Origin: an uncultured Clostridia bacterium | Lineage (GTDB): Bacteria; Bacillota; Clostridia; Peptostreptococcales; Anaerovoracaceae | Reading direction: 5' to 3' | DNA: 64,000 nucleotides | Assembly: GCA_944388495.1 (NCBI GenBank) | Contig: CALXIZ010000098.1 | Span: 1 to 64,000 of the forward strand | In this document: positions 48,086 to 58,730 of the stretch, piece after piece | Numbering within the stretch: the stretch's first letter is position 1 | Layout of the letters: each line of letters begins with the position of its first letter | Program-made: the position numbers and the translations under genes | Notes under the pieces: generated by a model | Seen by the model: the letters and a program-made list of their open reading frames with translations, nothing else | The model's database searches: none | Told to the model about the DNA's origin: nothing

Positions 48086-49600
48086 ATGAGATACGGCTCA
48101 GGTGATCCGCATACTCTCGATAAGATCAGAAATACGATCCGTGAATACAGCATGATCCTGCCGGGAGAGCGTATTGTGGCGGGACTTTCCGGAGGGCCTG
48201 ATTCGGCCTGTCTTCTCCATGCTCTGTGCTGCCTGCGGGAGGAACTTGCGATCGGCGCGATCTGTGCGGTCCACGTCAATCACGGACTGAGAGAGGATGA
48301 AGCGCAGAGGGATGAGGCGTATTCCCGTCAGCTGGCGGAGGATCTGGGAGCGGATTTCCGGGTGTTTCACTTCGATATCGGAGCGGAGGCGGCACAGGAG
48401 CGTGTCAGCTCTGAAACGGCCGGAAGAAAGGCGCGTTACCGCGCTTTTGAAACAGCATGTGCCGATTTCGGCGCGGAGCGGATTGCGACGGCACATAACA
48501 GCAATGACCAGGCGGAGACGATTCTGATGAGAATTCTTCGCGGCACGGGAATACACGGACTTTCCGGCATCCGTCACTGCCGGAGAGCGGGCCGGAGGAC
48601 GGTTATACGGCCTCTTCTGGATATCGGAAGAGAGGAAATCGAAGCATACTGCAGAAGCTGCGGGCTGATCCCCGTAAGAGACCGTACAAATGATGAGGCG
48701 GTCTATACGAGAAATAAGATCAGACTGGAGCTTCTGCCGTATCTCCGGGAAAATTACAATCCGGATATCAGCAGTGCGCTGGTCCGTCTGGGACGCCTGG
48801 CGGCGGACGATGATGATTATCTGGAGCAGGTAACGGGTAAAATTATGCTTAAGCACTGGAATCAGGAAGAAAAAACACTTTCTGCCGACGCTCTCCCCGG
48901 TCTTCATCCGGCACTGGCCAAACGGGCGGTGAGAGAGGCTGCGGGAAGATCGGGAGCGGACAGTGATCTCGGGGAGAAGCACATCCGCGGCGTTCTGTCT
49001 CTGGCATCCGGAAAAAAAGAAGGCAAAGAGACCGATCTGACGGGAGGATATTATGTCCGTTATTCTTATTCGAAACTCTGGTTTCTGCGCAGAACAGACA
49101 GAACTTCTGCAGAGGATGCGGCGGGCAGAACGGGACTTACATGCACGGCTTCCTTTCCGGAGGAAAGGCTCGAAAAAAACGGAACAGCCGAAATTTTTCT
49201 CGGCGGCCGGGCTGTGAAGCTGAGGCTCATCTGCTCTGCGGAGGAAAAAGAGGCGGAAAAAGAAGCCGCCGGAAGCGGAAAGAGATGCTCTGCAGGCGGA
49301 AAGAGCGGCAGAGGCGGAGCCGTCTTCAGCCGGACGGTGTGTCTGGACTGGAAAAAACTGAAGGAACAGGACAATGTGATCTTCCGTTTCCGTCAGCCGG
49401 GTGACCGCATACGGCCGCGCGGAATGAAAGGACATAAAAAGCTCCAGGATTTTTTTGTGGACCGGAGAATACCGAAGCATCTGAGAGAGCAGGTTCCTCT
49501 TCTCGCTTCCGGAAGAGAAATTCTGTCCGCCGGCGGAGAAGCCGCGCAGGACTGCTGTCCGGACCCCGAAAGTACGGCCATTGTTTCTATTGAATATTGA
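48086..49600 (+). CDS. tilS: tRNA(Ile)-lysidine synthetase
   Basis: A 504-residue N-type ATP pyrophosphatase. The P-loop SGGPDS is at about 35-40, and HVNHGLREDEAQRDEAYS, TAHNSNDQAETILMRILRGTG and IRPLLDIGREEIEAYC are TilS hallmarks. The last ~90 residues form the C-terminal substrate domain (FRQPGDRIRPRGMKGHKKLQDFFVDRRIPKHLR). It modifies C34 of tRNA-Ile(CAU) to lysidine and is essential. Slightly longer than usual owing to a Glu/Lys/Gly-rich stretch near 380-410. Two ATGs at 48083 and 48086; the second has better spacing to AAGGAG. Upstream codons of the frame look non-homologous. Confidence 0.93.
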   Translation: MRYGSGDPHTLDKIRNTIREYSMILPGERIVAGLSGGPDSACLLHALCCLREELAIGAICAVHVNHGLREDEAQRDEAYSRQLAEDLGADFRVFHFDIGAEAAQERVSSETAGRKARYRAFETACADFGAERIATAHNSNDQAETILMRILRGTGIHGLSGIRHCRRAGRRTVIRPLLDIGREEIEAYCRSCGLIPVRDRTNDEAVYTRNKIRLELLPYLRENYNPDISSALVRLGRLAADDDDYLEQVTGKIMLKHWNQEEKTLSADALPGLHPALAKRAVREAAGRSGADSDLGEKHIRGVLSLASGKKEGKETDLTGGYYVRYSYSKLWFLRRTDRTSAEDAAGRTGLTCTASFPEERLEKNGTAEIFLGGRAVKLRLICSAEEKEAEKEAAGSGKRCSAGGKSGRGGAVFSRTVCLDWKKLKEQDNVIFRFRQPGDRIRPRGMKGHKKLQDFFVDRRIPKHLREQVPLLASGREILSAGGEAAQDCCPDPESTAIVSIEY

Positions 49601-49618
49601 AAATTACTGTGGTAAAAT
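49590..49618 (+). promoter_or_regulatory. Promoter of ftsH
   Basis: TTGAAT (49590-49595) and TAAAAT (49613-49618), spacer 17 bases, overlapping the tilS stop codon. A leader of about 37 nt would precede the ftsH start. Confidence 0.6.
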
Positions 49619-49661
49619 ACGATGATAATTGGGTTTTTGAACCTGCTAAAGGAGGATGGAA

Positions 49662-51794
<2,133 letters not shown>

Positions 51795-51836
51795 AGACAG
51801 CCAGTCCGACCCGCACACGGGAGGACAAACAGAATT

Positions 51837-52682
51837 ATGTTACTTGCATTTGACGTTGGAAATACCAATATCGTACTCGGGCTTTTCAAGGGAAAGAAGC
51901 TGATTCAGAGCTGGAGAATGGAGACGGATAAGAACAAGAGCGCGGACGAATACGGCATGATCATCCGAAATCTGTTCGATTATCACGGACTCAATATGTC
52001 GGATGTGAAGGATGCCATCATTTCGACAGTTGTGCCGTCCATCTCCTATACTCTGCAGCATCTGTCCATCAAGTATTTCAATATCAGAGCCATCGAGGTG
52101 GGACCGGGGATCAAGACCGGAATGGTCATCAAGTATGATAACCCGAAGCAGGTCGGTGCGGACCGGATCGTCAATGCCGTGGCGGCGTACGCAAAATACG
52201 GCGGGCCGCTGATCATTATCGATTTCGGTACGGCGACGACGTTCTGCTGTATTTCCGAAAAATGCGAATACCTGGGGGGAACCATCGCTCCGGGACTGAA
52301 GATATCGTCCGATGCGCTTTTCGAAAAGACGGCAAAGCTGCCGAGAGTCGAACTTTCGGAGCCGGGTCATGTGATCTGCCGCAATACGATCGAAAGCATG
52401 CAGTCCGGACTCGTATACGGCCACATGGGTGTGGTCGATTATATCATCCGTAAGATGAAGCAGGAATATCATTCGATGACAGGCGGAAATCCGAAGGATA
52501 TTACGGTGGTTGCCACCGGAGGCCTGGCGACGATGGTTTCGAAGGGAGTGGAAGCCATCGATCACGTGGATCGTCTCCTGACGCTGGAAGGCCTGAGTCT
52601 CATCTATGAGAAAAACAAGAATAATTTCGGCAACCGCAATAATCTCAGCAGGGAAAACATACAGCTGAAAGCGGAAGAGTAG
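51837..52682 (+). CDS. coaX: Type III pantothenate kinase
   Basis: A 281-residue ASKHA-fold kinase: [15 protein letters not shown] (phosphate loop), [30 protein letters not shown] and [23 protein letters not shown] are characteristic. It phosphorylates pantothenate in the first step of CoA synthesis. About 20 residues longer than the common 258 through an Asn/Lys/Glu-rich tail. GGGAGGAC precedes the ATG. It follows ftsH by 42 bases, as in other Bacillota, and is followed 23 bases later by dusB, so ftsH to lysS may form one operon. Confidence 0.95.
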   Translation: MLLAFDVGNTNIVLGLFKGKKLIQSWRMETDKNKSADEYGMIIRNLFDYHGLNMSDVKDAIISTVVPSISYTLQHLSIKYFNIRAIEVGPGIKTGMVIKYDNPKQVGADRIVNAVAAYAKYGGPLIIIDFGTATTFCCISEKCEYLGGTIAPGLKISSDALFEKTAKLPRVELSEPGHVICRNTIESMQSGLVYGHMGVVDYIIRKMKQEYHSMTGGNPKDITVVATGGLATMVSKGVEAIDHVDRLLTLEGLSLIYEKNKNNFGNRNNLSRENIQLKAEE

Positions 52683-52705
52683 AATATCTCAGAGAAAGGA
52701 TTTCC

Positions 52706-53674
52706 ATGAGCAGATATGAGATCGGCGGAGTATCTCTGGATACTCCGTATATCATGGCTCCGATGGCGGGGATTACCGACGGCCCTTTCCGCCGTCTCTG
52801 CCGGAGATTCGGCGCCGGCGCCGTCTATTCGGAGATGATCAGCGCGAAGGGCCTCTATTTCGACGACAAAGCGACGGAAAAGCTGCTTGCCGTTTATGAT
52901 GACGAGTTTCCCGTCGCCTATCAGATATTCGGATCGGATCCGTCCGTCATGGCCTATGCCGCGGACGCTCTGTCCTCGCGCAGAAACAGTATCATAGACA
53001 TCAATGCCGGATGTCCCGTACCGAAAGTTGTAAAGAGCGGCGATGGCGCCGCTCTTCTGCGCGATCCGAAAAAACTTTCGGATGTCGTGTCGGCCGTCGT
53101 AAAAGCGGCCGGAAAACCGGTGACAGTCAAAATCCGCTCCGGCTGGGATCACAATTCCGTCAATGCGGTGGAAAACGCGAAGATCATCGAGGCGGCAGGC
53201 GCGGCAGCCGTCTGTGTGCACGGAAGGACGAGAGAGCAGTTTTACAGCGGAGAGGCGGACCGCGCGATCATCCGCCGTGTCCGGGAAAGCGTAAAGATCC
53301 CGGTGATCGGAAACGGAGATATCTTCGATGTGAAAAGCTGCCGGACCATGTCTGAAGAGACAGGCTGCGAGCTGTTCATGATCGCAAGGGGTGCTCTGGG
53401 AAATCCGTGGATTTTCCGTTCTCTGTGCGAGGGCAGAGATTATGTGCCTTCTGCCCGGGAGCGGATCAGTCTGATGAAGGAGCACTTCTGTCTGGAGCTG
53501 GAGGAGAAGGGCGAATATACCGGAGTGCGCGTCATGCGCAAGCATATCGGCTGGTATATCAGAGGAATGCACGGCGCGGCCGCGATGCGGAGAAAAATAA
53601 ACGAGATGCAGAAGCCGGACGAGATCTTTGAGGCTCTTGACCGGCTGGCCGCCGGTGCGGCGGAAAGTCTCTGA
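52706..53674 (+). CDS. dusB: tRNA-dihydrouridine synthase
   Basis: A 322-residue FMN-dependent Dus enzyme: APMAGITDGPFRRLCRRFG, DINAGCPVPKV with catalytic Cys103, VKIRSGWD, VHGRTREQFYSG and GNGDIF are all in place. It reduces uridines in tRNA D-loops. The DusB subgroup and position before greA and lysS match Bacillus-type gene order. AAAGGA precedes the ATG. The domain order is normal: TIM barrel, then a helical tRNA-binding C-terminus (KHIGWYIRGMHGAAAMRRKINEM). Greater certainty over DusB versus other Dus types needs comparison. Confidence 0.94.
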   Translation: MSRYEIGGVSLDTPYIMAPMAGITDGPFRRLCRRFGAGAVYSEMISAKGLYFDDKATEKLLAVYDDEFPVAYQIFGSDPSVMAYAADALSSRRNSIIDINAGCPVPKVVKSGDGAALLRDPKKLSDVVSAVVKAAGKPVTVKIRSGWDHNSVNAVENAKIIEAAGAAAVCVHGRTREQFYSGEADRAIIRRVRESVKIPVIGNGDIFDVKSCRTMSEETGCELFMIARGALGNPWIFRSLCEGRDYVPSARERISLMKEHFCLELEEKGEYTGVRVMRKHIGWYIRGMHGAAAMRRKINEMQKPDEIFEALDRLAAGAAESL

Positions 53675-53725
53675 GTCTCTGAGTTTCGGAGACCGGAGGA
53701 AAGAAAGGAAACAGGTGATTAACGT

Positions 53726-54205
53726 ATGGCAAGAGAAGAAGTGCTGCTCACCCGTGAAGGGTATGACAAACTGGTTGCGGAACACGAAGAACTGGTAGCT
53801 GTCCGCAGACTGGAAGTTGCGGAAAGGCTGAAAGAAGCGATCTCCTACGGAGACCTTTCAGAAAATGCCGAGTACGATGCCGCAAAAAACGAACAGGCTG
53901 AACTCGAGGAAAAGATTCTCAAGCTGGAATCGATGATCCGCAACGCGAAGGTTATCGACGAATCCGAGATCTCGTCAGACCGTGTCAATCTGGGCCATAC
54001 GGTAAAGGTGGAATATCTGGAATCCGGTGAGGTCGAGGAATATACGATCGTCGGCTCAAATGAATCCGATCCGTTTGAAGGGAAAATATCAAACGAATCC
54101 GCTGTGGGAAGCGCGCTGATCGGAACGAAGATCGGCGAAAAGGTGAGCGTCGAGATTCCGGACGGGATCATCCATCTGAAGGTTCTCGAAATTTCCAGAT
54201 CCTGA
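53726..54205 (+). CDS. greA: Transcription elongation factor GreA
   Basis: A 159-residue GreA of standard length. An N-terminal coiled coil (about 1-75; [23 protein letters not shown] contains the tip acidic residues that enter the polymerase channel) precedes the C-terminal globular domain with [33 protein letters not shown]. It rescues backtracked RNA polymerase by stimulating transcript cleavage. AGGTGAT precedes the ATG. 51 bases after dusB and 146 before lysS. Confidence 0.96.
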   Translation: MAREEVLLTREGYDKLVAEHEELVAVRRLEVAERLKEAISYGDLSENAEYDAAKNEQAELEEKILKLESMIRNAKVIDESEISSDRVNLGHTVKVEYLESGEVEEYTIVGSNESDPFEGKISNESAVGSALIGTKIGEKVSVEIPDGIIHLKVLEISRS

Positions 54206-54351
54206 CCAGAAAAAAGCGGACGGATACCGGAAAGAGACGGAGTATACAGAACGCACAGGCCGGACCGGAAGGAGAGAATGCTTCCGGCGGACCGGAAAGA
54301 GAGCGGAAAAGAGAAAAAGCAGGAAATATTGATACCGGGAGAGAAGGAAGA

Positions 54352-56307
54352 ATGAGCGAAGAACAGAACAACAGCACGGTGCAGGAAAAAACAGAGCAGG
54401 AGCTGAATGAACAGAGAAAGATCCGCAGGGAAAAGCTGGAGCAGCTCCGCGCGGACGGAAGAGATCCGTTCCGCTGGGAAAAATGGAATGTATCTCATTA
54501 CAGTGAGGATATCAGAAAAAACTTTGAATCTCTGGAAGACAGCGAGGTCTCTGTAGCCGGCCGTATCATGGCAAAGCGTGTGATGGGCAAGGTGTCTTTT
54601 ATCGACGTCCTCGATAAGCAGGGAAGAATTCAGTGTTTTGTGGCGAGAGACAATATCACGCCGGAAGAATATAAGATTTTCAAGACATATGATATCGGCG
54701 ATATCATAGGAGCTCGAGGTACAGTCTTCAAGACAAAGACAGGAGAGGTTTCCGTCCGTGTGTCGGAGATCGTGCTCCTCTCCAAGTCGATTCAGGTACT
54801 TCCGGAAAAATTCCACGGACTGACGGATACCGATATGCGTTACCGTCAGAGATATGTGGATCTGATCATGGACGATGACGTACGTGAAGTCTTCCGCAAG
54901 CGTGCGCGCATTATCAAAGGAATCCGCAGATTCCTGGATGATCGCGGTTATCTCGAAGTGGAGACGCCGATCCTGACTGTCATCGCCGGCGGCGCCAACG
55001 CGCGTCCTTTCGAAACACATCATAATACGCTGGATCTGGATATGAAACTGAGGATTTCCAACGAGCTTTATCTGAAGCGTCTGATCGTCGGAGGCCTGGA
55101 TCGTGTCTATGAAATGGGCAAAATGTTCCGTAATGAGGGCATGGATACGCGCCACAATCCGGAATTTACAAACATAGAGCTCTATCAGGCCTATGCAGAC
55201 TATAACGACATGATGGAACTGACGGAGCAGCTCGTATCTTCTCTCTGCCAGGAACTGTACGGAACGATGATTCTCGAGTATCAGGGAAAGACGTTTGATC
55301 TGACTCCTCCATGGGACAGAATCAGTATGGAAGAGGGAATTCTCCGCTGGCTCGGCGAGGACTTCTCAAAGGTGGAAACCGATGAGGAGGCACAGGCGAT
55401 CGCTAAAAAGCACAATCTGGAAGATGCGGACACGATGTCGAGAGGAAAAGTCATCGCGGAGCTGTTTGAAGAATACTGTGAGGATAAGCTGGACGGACCG
55501 GTATTCGTCACGGGACATCCGGTGGAGATTTCTCCGCTGGCGAAGAGAAATCCGGATGATCCGAGAATTACGAACCGTTTTGAAGCGTACCTCAACAAGT
55601 GGGAAATCGCCAACGCTTTTTCCGAACTCAACGATCCGATCGACCAGTATAACCGCTTCAAAATCCAGCAGCAGCAGCTGGAAGCGGGCGACGAGGAAGC
55701 GCATCCGATGGATCTGGACTACGTCAATGCTCTCGAAGTAGGCCTTCCTCCTACCGGAGGTCTGGGTATCGGAGTGGACAGACTGATTATTCTTCTGACG
55801 AATCAGCCGTCTATCCGTGACATCATCCTCTTCCCGACGATGAAGCCGCTGGACAAAAAAGGAAATGCACCGGCGGAGGAAAAGGAAGCCTCCGGCAGAG
55901 CGGAAAAAGTAAAGGAAGCGGCGGAGAAGATCGACTTTTCAAAAGTGGAGATCGAGCCGCTGTTCGAGGACTTAGTGGACTTTGAGACATTTTCGGAATC
56001 CGATTTCCGTGCGGTGAAAGTGAAGGAATGCGAAGCGGTACCGAAATCGAAAAAACTCCTCAGGTTTGTTCTCGATGACGGCACCGGAACAGACAGGACG
56101 ATCCTCAGCGGTATACATGAATATTATGAACCGGAAGAGCTGATCGGAAAGACCTGTATCGCTATTGTAAATCTGCCGCCTAGAAAAATGATGGGCATCG
56201 AATCTCAGGGAATGCTGATCAGCGCGGTTCATCAGGAAGAAGGAGCGGAAAAGCTTCATCTGCTGATGGTGGATGATCATATCCCGGCGGGAGCAAAACT
56301 GTATTAA
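54352..56307 (+). CDS. lysS: Class II lysyl-tRNA synthetase with an added C-terminal tRNA-binding domain
   Basis: A 651-residue protein, where bacterial LysS is usually about 490-510. Residues 1-500 are a normal class II enzyme: the OB-fold anticodon domain ([21 protein letters not shown]), motif 2 ([17 protein letters not shown]) and motif 3 ([14 protein letters not shown]). After an Ala/Glu/Lys-rich linker, residues ~530-651 form an EMAP/Trbp111-like domain ([23 protein letters not shown]...[14 protein letters not shown]) similar to the one on MetG. The extra domain should raise tRNA affinity. Fusion of it to LysS is known in some Clostridia and is inferred here from sequence. End of the tilS-to-lysS block. 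Confidence 0.94.
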   Translation: MSEEQNNSTVQEKTEQELNEQRKIRREKLEQLRADGRDPFRWEKWNVSHYSEDIRKNFESLEDSEVSVAGRIMAKRVMGKVSFIDVLDKQGRIQCFVARDNITPEEYKIFKTYDIGDIIGARGTVFKTKTGEVSVRVSEIVLLSKSIQVLPEKFHGLTDTDMRYRQRYVDLIMDDDVREVFRKRARIIKGIRRFLDDRGYLEVETPILTVIAGGANARPFETHHNTLDLDMKLRISNELYLKRLIVGGLDRVYEMGKMFRNEGMDTRHNPEFTNIELYQAYADYNDMMELTEQLVSSLCQELYGTMILEYQGKTFDLTPPWDRISMEEGILRWLGEDFSKVETDEEAQAIAKKHNLEDADTMSRGKVIAELFEEYCEDKLDGPVFVTGHPVEISPLAKRNPDDPRITNRFEAYLNKWEIANAFSELNDPIDQYNRFKIQQQQLEAGDEEAHPMDLDYVNALEVGLPPTGGLGIGVDRLIILLTNQPSIRDIILFPTMKPLDKKGNAPAEEKEASGRAEKVKEAAEKIDFSKVEIEPLFEDLVDFETFSESDFRAVKVKECEAVPKSKKLLRFVLDDGTGTDRTILSGIHEYYEPEELIGKTCIAIVNLPPRKMMGIESQGMLISAVHQEEGAEKLHLLMVDDHIPAGAKLY

Positions 56308-56327
56308 AACGAAAAAAAATTATATAT

Positions 56328-56353
56328 GCGCGGATCGGTTTTCCGGTCCGCGC
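56328..56353 (+). terminator. First hairpin after lysS
   Basis: GCGCGGATCGG (56328-56338) pairs with CCGGTCCGCGC (56343-56353) with one T-G wobble and a TTTT loop. The following sequence (TGTCATTATT) is only weakly T-rich. Confidence 0.6.
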
Positions 56354-56406
56354 TGTCATTATTCAGGCAGGGCCGGGAACGGGAAGTTCCCGGTGTCTGC
56401 CACAGA

Positions 56407-56495
56407 AGCCGGCGAAAAAAGAAGTTCCGGAGTATACAGATTCTGTATCCGGCATATTTCAGGAAAAATCTTTTTTCGCCGGCTTTTTTCTTTTT
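56407..56495 (+). terminator. Large nested hairpin with strong T-run
   Basis: AGCCGGCGAAAAAAG (56407-56421) is the perfect complement of CTTTTTTCGCCGGCT (56470-56484). Inside lies a second hairpin, ATACAG/CTGTAT (56434-56439 and 56443-56448), flanked by CCGG on both sides. TTTTT, C, then TTTTT follow. The two-level stem is unusually elaborate for an intrinsic terminator. Confidence 0.7.
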
Positions 56496-56500
56496 ATCCG

Positions 56501-56538
56501 AAGGACGGACTAAGTCTGAAACGCAGACTGCCGTCCTT
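56501..56538. terminator. Third hairpin of the cluster
   Basis: AAGGACGG (56501-56508) pairs with CCGTCCTT (56531-56538); inside, AGTCTG (56513-56518) pairs with CAGACT (56524-56529). TCTTTCTG follows. On the minus strand it is followed by CGGATAAAAAG, so orientation is unclear. Confidence 0.55.
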
Positions 56539-56539
56539 T

Positions 56540-57365
56540 CTTTCTGTTTTTTTCCTGTTCTTAAAAAAAACAATATTTCCGTTTCCGGATATTACGGGCC
56601 GAGACTGTTAATCAAATAACGATCTTGTATAAAAACATATACATACAGTAGAGTATGTAAAAAATACGGCAAAAAACGGCAGAATGCCTGAAATTACACA
56701 GAGTCGAAAGTTGAAAAAATTTTAACAATTTAGTAGAAAAGCCAGAAAATATATATGTAATTTGGAAAAAATGACGAAAATAGCGTGAAATTGATATTTA
56801 AATTACTATCGGCGGTGTTATTGACAAAGAAAGATCGGCGTGCTATTCTACAGGTACAACGAAACATACATACAAGAATGTCAATAAAATTCAGATAAAT
56901 TGTCAGATCCGATAGAAAATACATACGGAAGCACAGCATAAAATACAGAAAAACAGATAAAAACAAATAAAAACAGATAAAAAAGAAATCAGAAAAGTTA
57001 CAGAAAAGTCACATCACAGCAGAAGATCACAGAAAAATATACAGACAGAGACGGTACGAAAGAAGATTTCCGGAAGGAAATCATGATCATATTTCGGAAA
57101 AGCTTTTTATCCGGAAAAAACGGCTGTCAGGCTGCACAAAGAAACAATACAGTATGCCACACAGTCGGAGTGCAGCGCCGGTTTCGGCGGATAAAAGGAG
57201 ATTCCGACGCAGATTTGAGTCCTCCGCGGAAAAAACGGATGCCTCAGAGCACCCGCAGAGAACACAAAGCAGTAAGGGGAATCTGCAGGCATCCTTTTAC
57301 GGCGGATTACGGGGGACATCCTGTGATATGTGACGGCCATCTTCTGATGTGCCTGTCCGGTTCCG
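56540..57365. other. Long gene-free region upstream of the alcohol dehydrogenase
   Basis: No gene is supported here. It holds AT-rich sequence to about 56820, the promoter at 56821, then an A-rich, T-poor tract at about 56938-57040 (AAAACAGATAAAAACAAATA-type repeats). Mixed-composition sequence follows to the palindrome at 57366. If the promoter is real, most of it is a long leader of the following gene. Confidence 0.5.
56821..56849 (+). promoter_or_regulatory. Candidate promoter of the alcohol/acid operon
   Basis: TTGACA (56821-56826), a consensus -35, and TATTCT (56844-56849), spacer 17 bases. A start near 56856 gives a leader of about 565 nt before the dehydrogenase gene. Confidence 0.6.
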
Positions 57366-57383
57366 TTAATAAACGTTTATTAA
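57366..57383. promoter_or_regulatory. 18-bp perfect palindrome before the alcohol dehydrogenase
   Basis: TTAATAAACGTTTATTAA reads the same on both strands. It lies 40 bases before the start codon, and a related half (TTAACGTTTTA) follows at 57392. Its size and AT-rich arms are like operators of redox or carbon regulators (Rex or CcpA class), but it does not match the Rex consensus TTGTTAA-N4-TTAACAA or the CRE exactly. Confidence 0.6.
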
Positions 57384-57423
57384 TATAAATCTTAACGTTT
57401 TATGTATTTTAAGGAGGATGCAG

Positions 57424-58581
57424 ATGTTAAACTTCCAGTTCTATGAAAAGGTAAAAGTACTTTACGGTGTGGGCGCAGTCGGTCAGCTCGGTGAACTGGC
57501 AAAGCATATCGGCGGAACGAAGGCGCTGATCGTCTCTGACCCGGGAATGAAAGCCACCGGCGTCATCGAAAAGATCGAAGCGGGTCTTGCCAATGAAAAT
57601 ATTCCGTACGTTCTGTTTGAGGAAAACGAGCCGAATCCGCCGATCGCGGCATGTGAAAAAGCGTTTGACGTTCTGACGGCGGAAAAATGCGACTTCATCA
57701 TCGGCGTGGGCGGCGGATCGAACATGGACTGCGCGAAAGGCGTCAACATTCTCAGATTCAATGAAGCCCCTCTGATTCAGTACGCAAACGGGGCGAAGCA
57801 TTTCGATGTGGGGCACGGTCTGATCATGATTCCTACGACTGCGGGAACAGGTTCCGAGATGTCTGACGGCTCCATCCTTTCGGATGAAAATCATATCAAA
57901 CAGAATTTTATCTCCGATCAGGGCGCTTTCGCGGAATATGCCATCGTCGATCCGGAACTGATGACCGGCATGCCGCCGAAGCTCACCGCTTCCACAGGTC
58001 TGGACGCATTTGCCCATGCGATCGAATCCTATATGGGAACGCTGACGAATGAATTCATACAGTTCCAGGCGGAGAAGGCGATCGATGAAATCGTGGAATA
58101 CCTTCCGCGCGCAGTTGCAGACGGAAAAGACATGGAAGCGAGAAAGAAGATGGCCGTTGCGGCGTCGGTAGCGGGATATCTGCTCGTTTACGGACATACG
58201 TGTGCCGGACATTCCATCGGACAGACTCTGGGCGGCTATTTCAATATTCCTCACGGCACGGCATGCGCATATGCTCTCCCTTGGGTCTGCGAATTTAACG
58301 CGCCGGCTGTTCCTCATTTTATCAGAAGGATCGGCGAGGCTCTGGGCGTTTCCTTCAGCGGAGACGAGACTCCGGAGGAAATCGGCCGCATGACGAGAGA
58401 AGCGCTTCTCAAATTCCGCGATGAAGACTGCGGTCTGATCGATATCAAAACATTCCCGTATGACGAAAGCAAATTTGAAGAAATCGCACAGGTGAGTGCG
58501 GATGAATTCTTCCAGCAGTTTAATCCGAGAAAAATGACAAAGGATGACTGTCTGGCTGTTCTCCGCAACATGTATGCTTAA
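57424..58581 (+). CDS. Iron-containing alcohol dehydrogenase
   Basis: A 385-residue group III alcohol dehydrogenase. The NAD(P)-binding loop GVGGGSNMDCAKG lies near 97-109, MIPTTAGTGSEMSDGS follows, and the metal ligands lie in GLDAFAHAIESYM and GHTCAGHSIGQTLGGYFNIPHG. It reduces aldehydes to alcohols in fermentation. The ATG at 57424 is chosen because AAGGAGG ends 6 bases before it; the frame's earlier ATG at 57418 touches the ribosome site. With the acylating aldehyde dehydrogenase next to it, it would complete an acyl-CoA to alcohol route. Substrate chain (ethanol, butanol or a hydroxy acid) cannot be told. Preceded by an 18-bp palindrome and a long leader. Confidence 0.92.
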   Translation: MLNFQFYEKVKVLYGVGAVGQLGELAKHIGGTKALIVSDPGMKATGVIEKIEAGLANENIPYVLFEENEPNPPIAACEKAFDVLTAEKCDFIIGVGGGSNMDCAKGVNILRFNEAPLIQYANGAKHFDVGHGLIMIPTTAGTGSEMSDGSILSDENHIKQNFISDQGAFAEYAIVDPELMTGMPPKLTASTGLDAFAHAIESYMGTLTNEFIQFQAEKAIDEIVEYLPRAVADGKDMEARKKMAVAASVAGYLLVYGHTCAGHSIGQTLGGYFNIPHGTACAYALPWVCEFNAPAVPHFIRRIGEALGVSFSGDETPEEIGRMTREALLKFRDEDCGLIDIKTFPYDESKFEEIAQVSADEFFQQFNPRKMTKDDCLAVLRNMYA

Positions 58582-58730
58582 AAACTGAAAACAGACTGAA
58601 AATATTGTGAATATCTCATGAAAATTGTCTGAAGAAAAGATGAAAAGTGAGTAACGGCGCCGGAGGTCTGCTGAAATCCGCAGGCCGCCGGTGAGGAAAA
58701 ATACATTTATTTTTTAAGGAGGCATGTCAA

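Noticed and set aside
57366-57383. Calling the palindrome a Rex or CcpA site
   Set aside because: Neither consensus fits: it lacks TTGTTAA/TTAACAA for Rex and the TG...CA borders of a CRE. Kept only as an unassigned operator.
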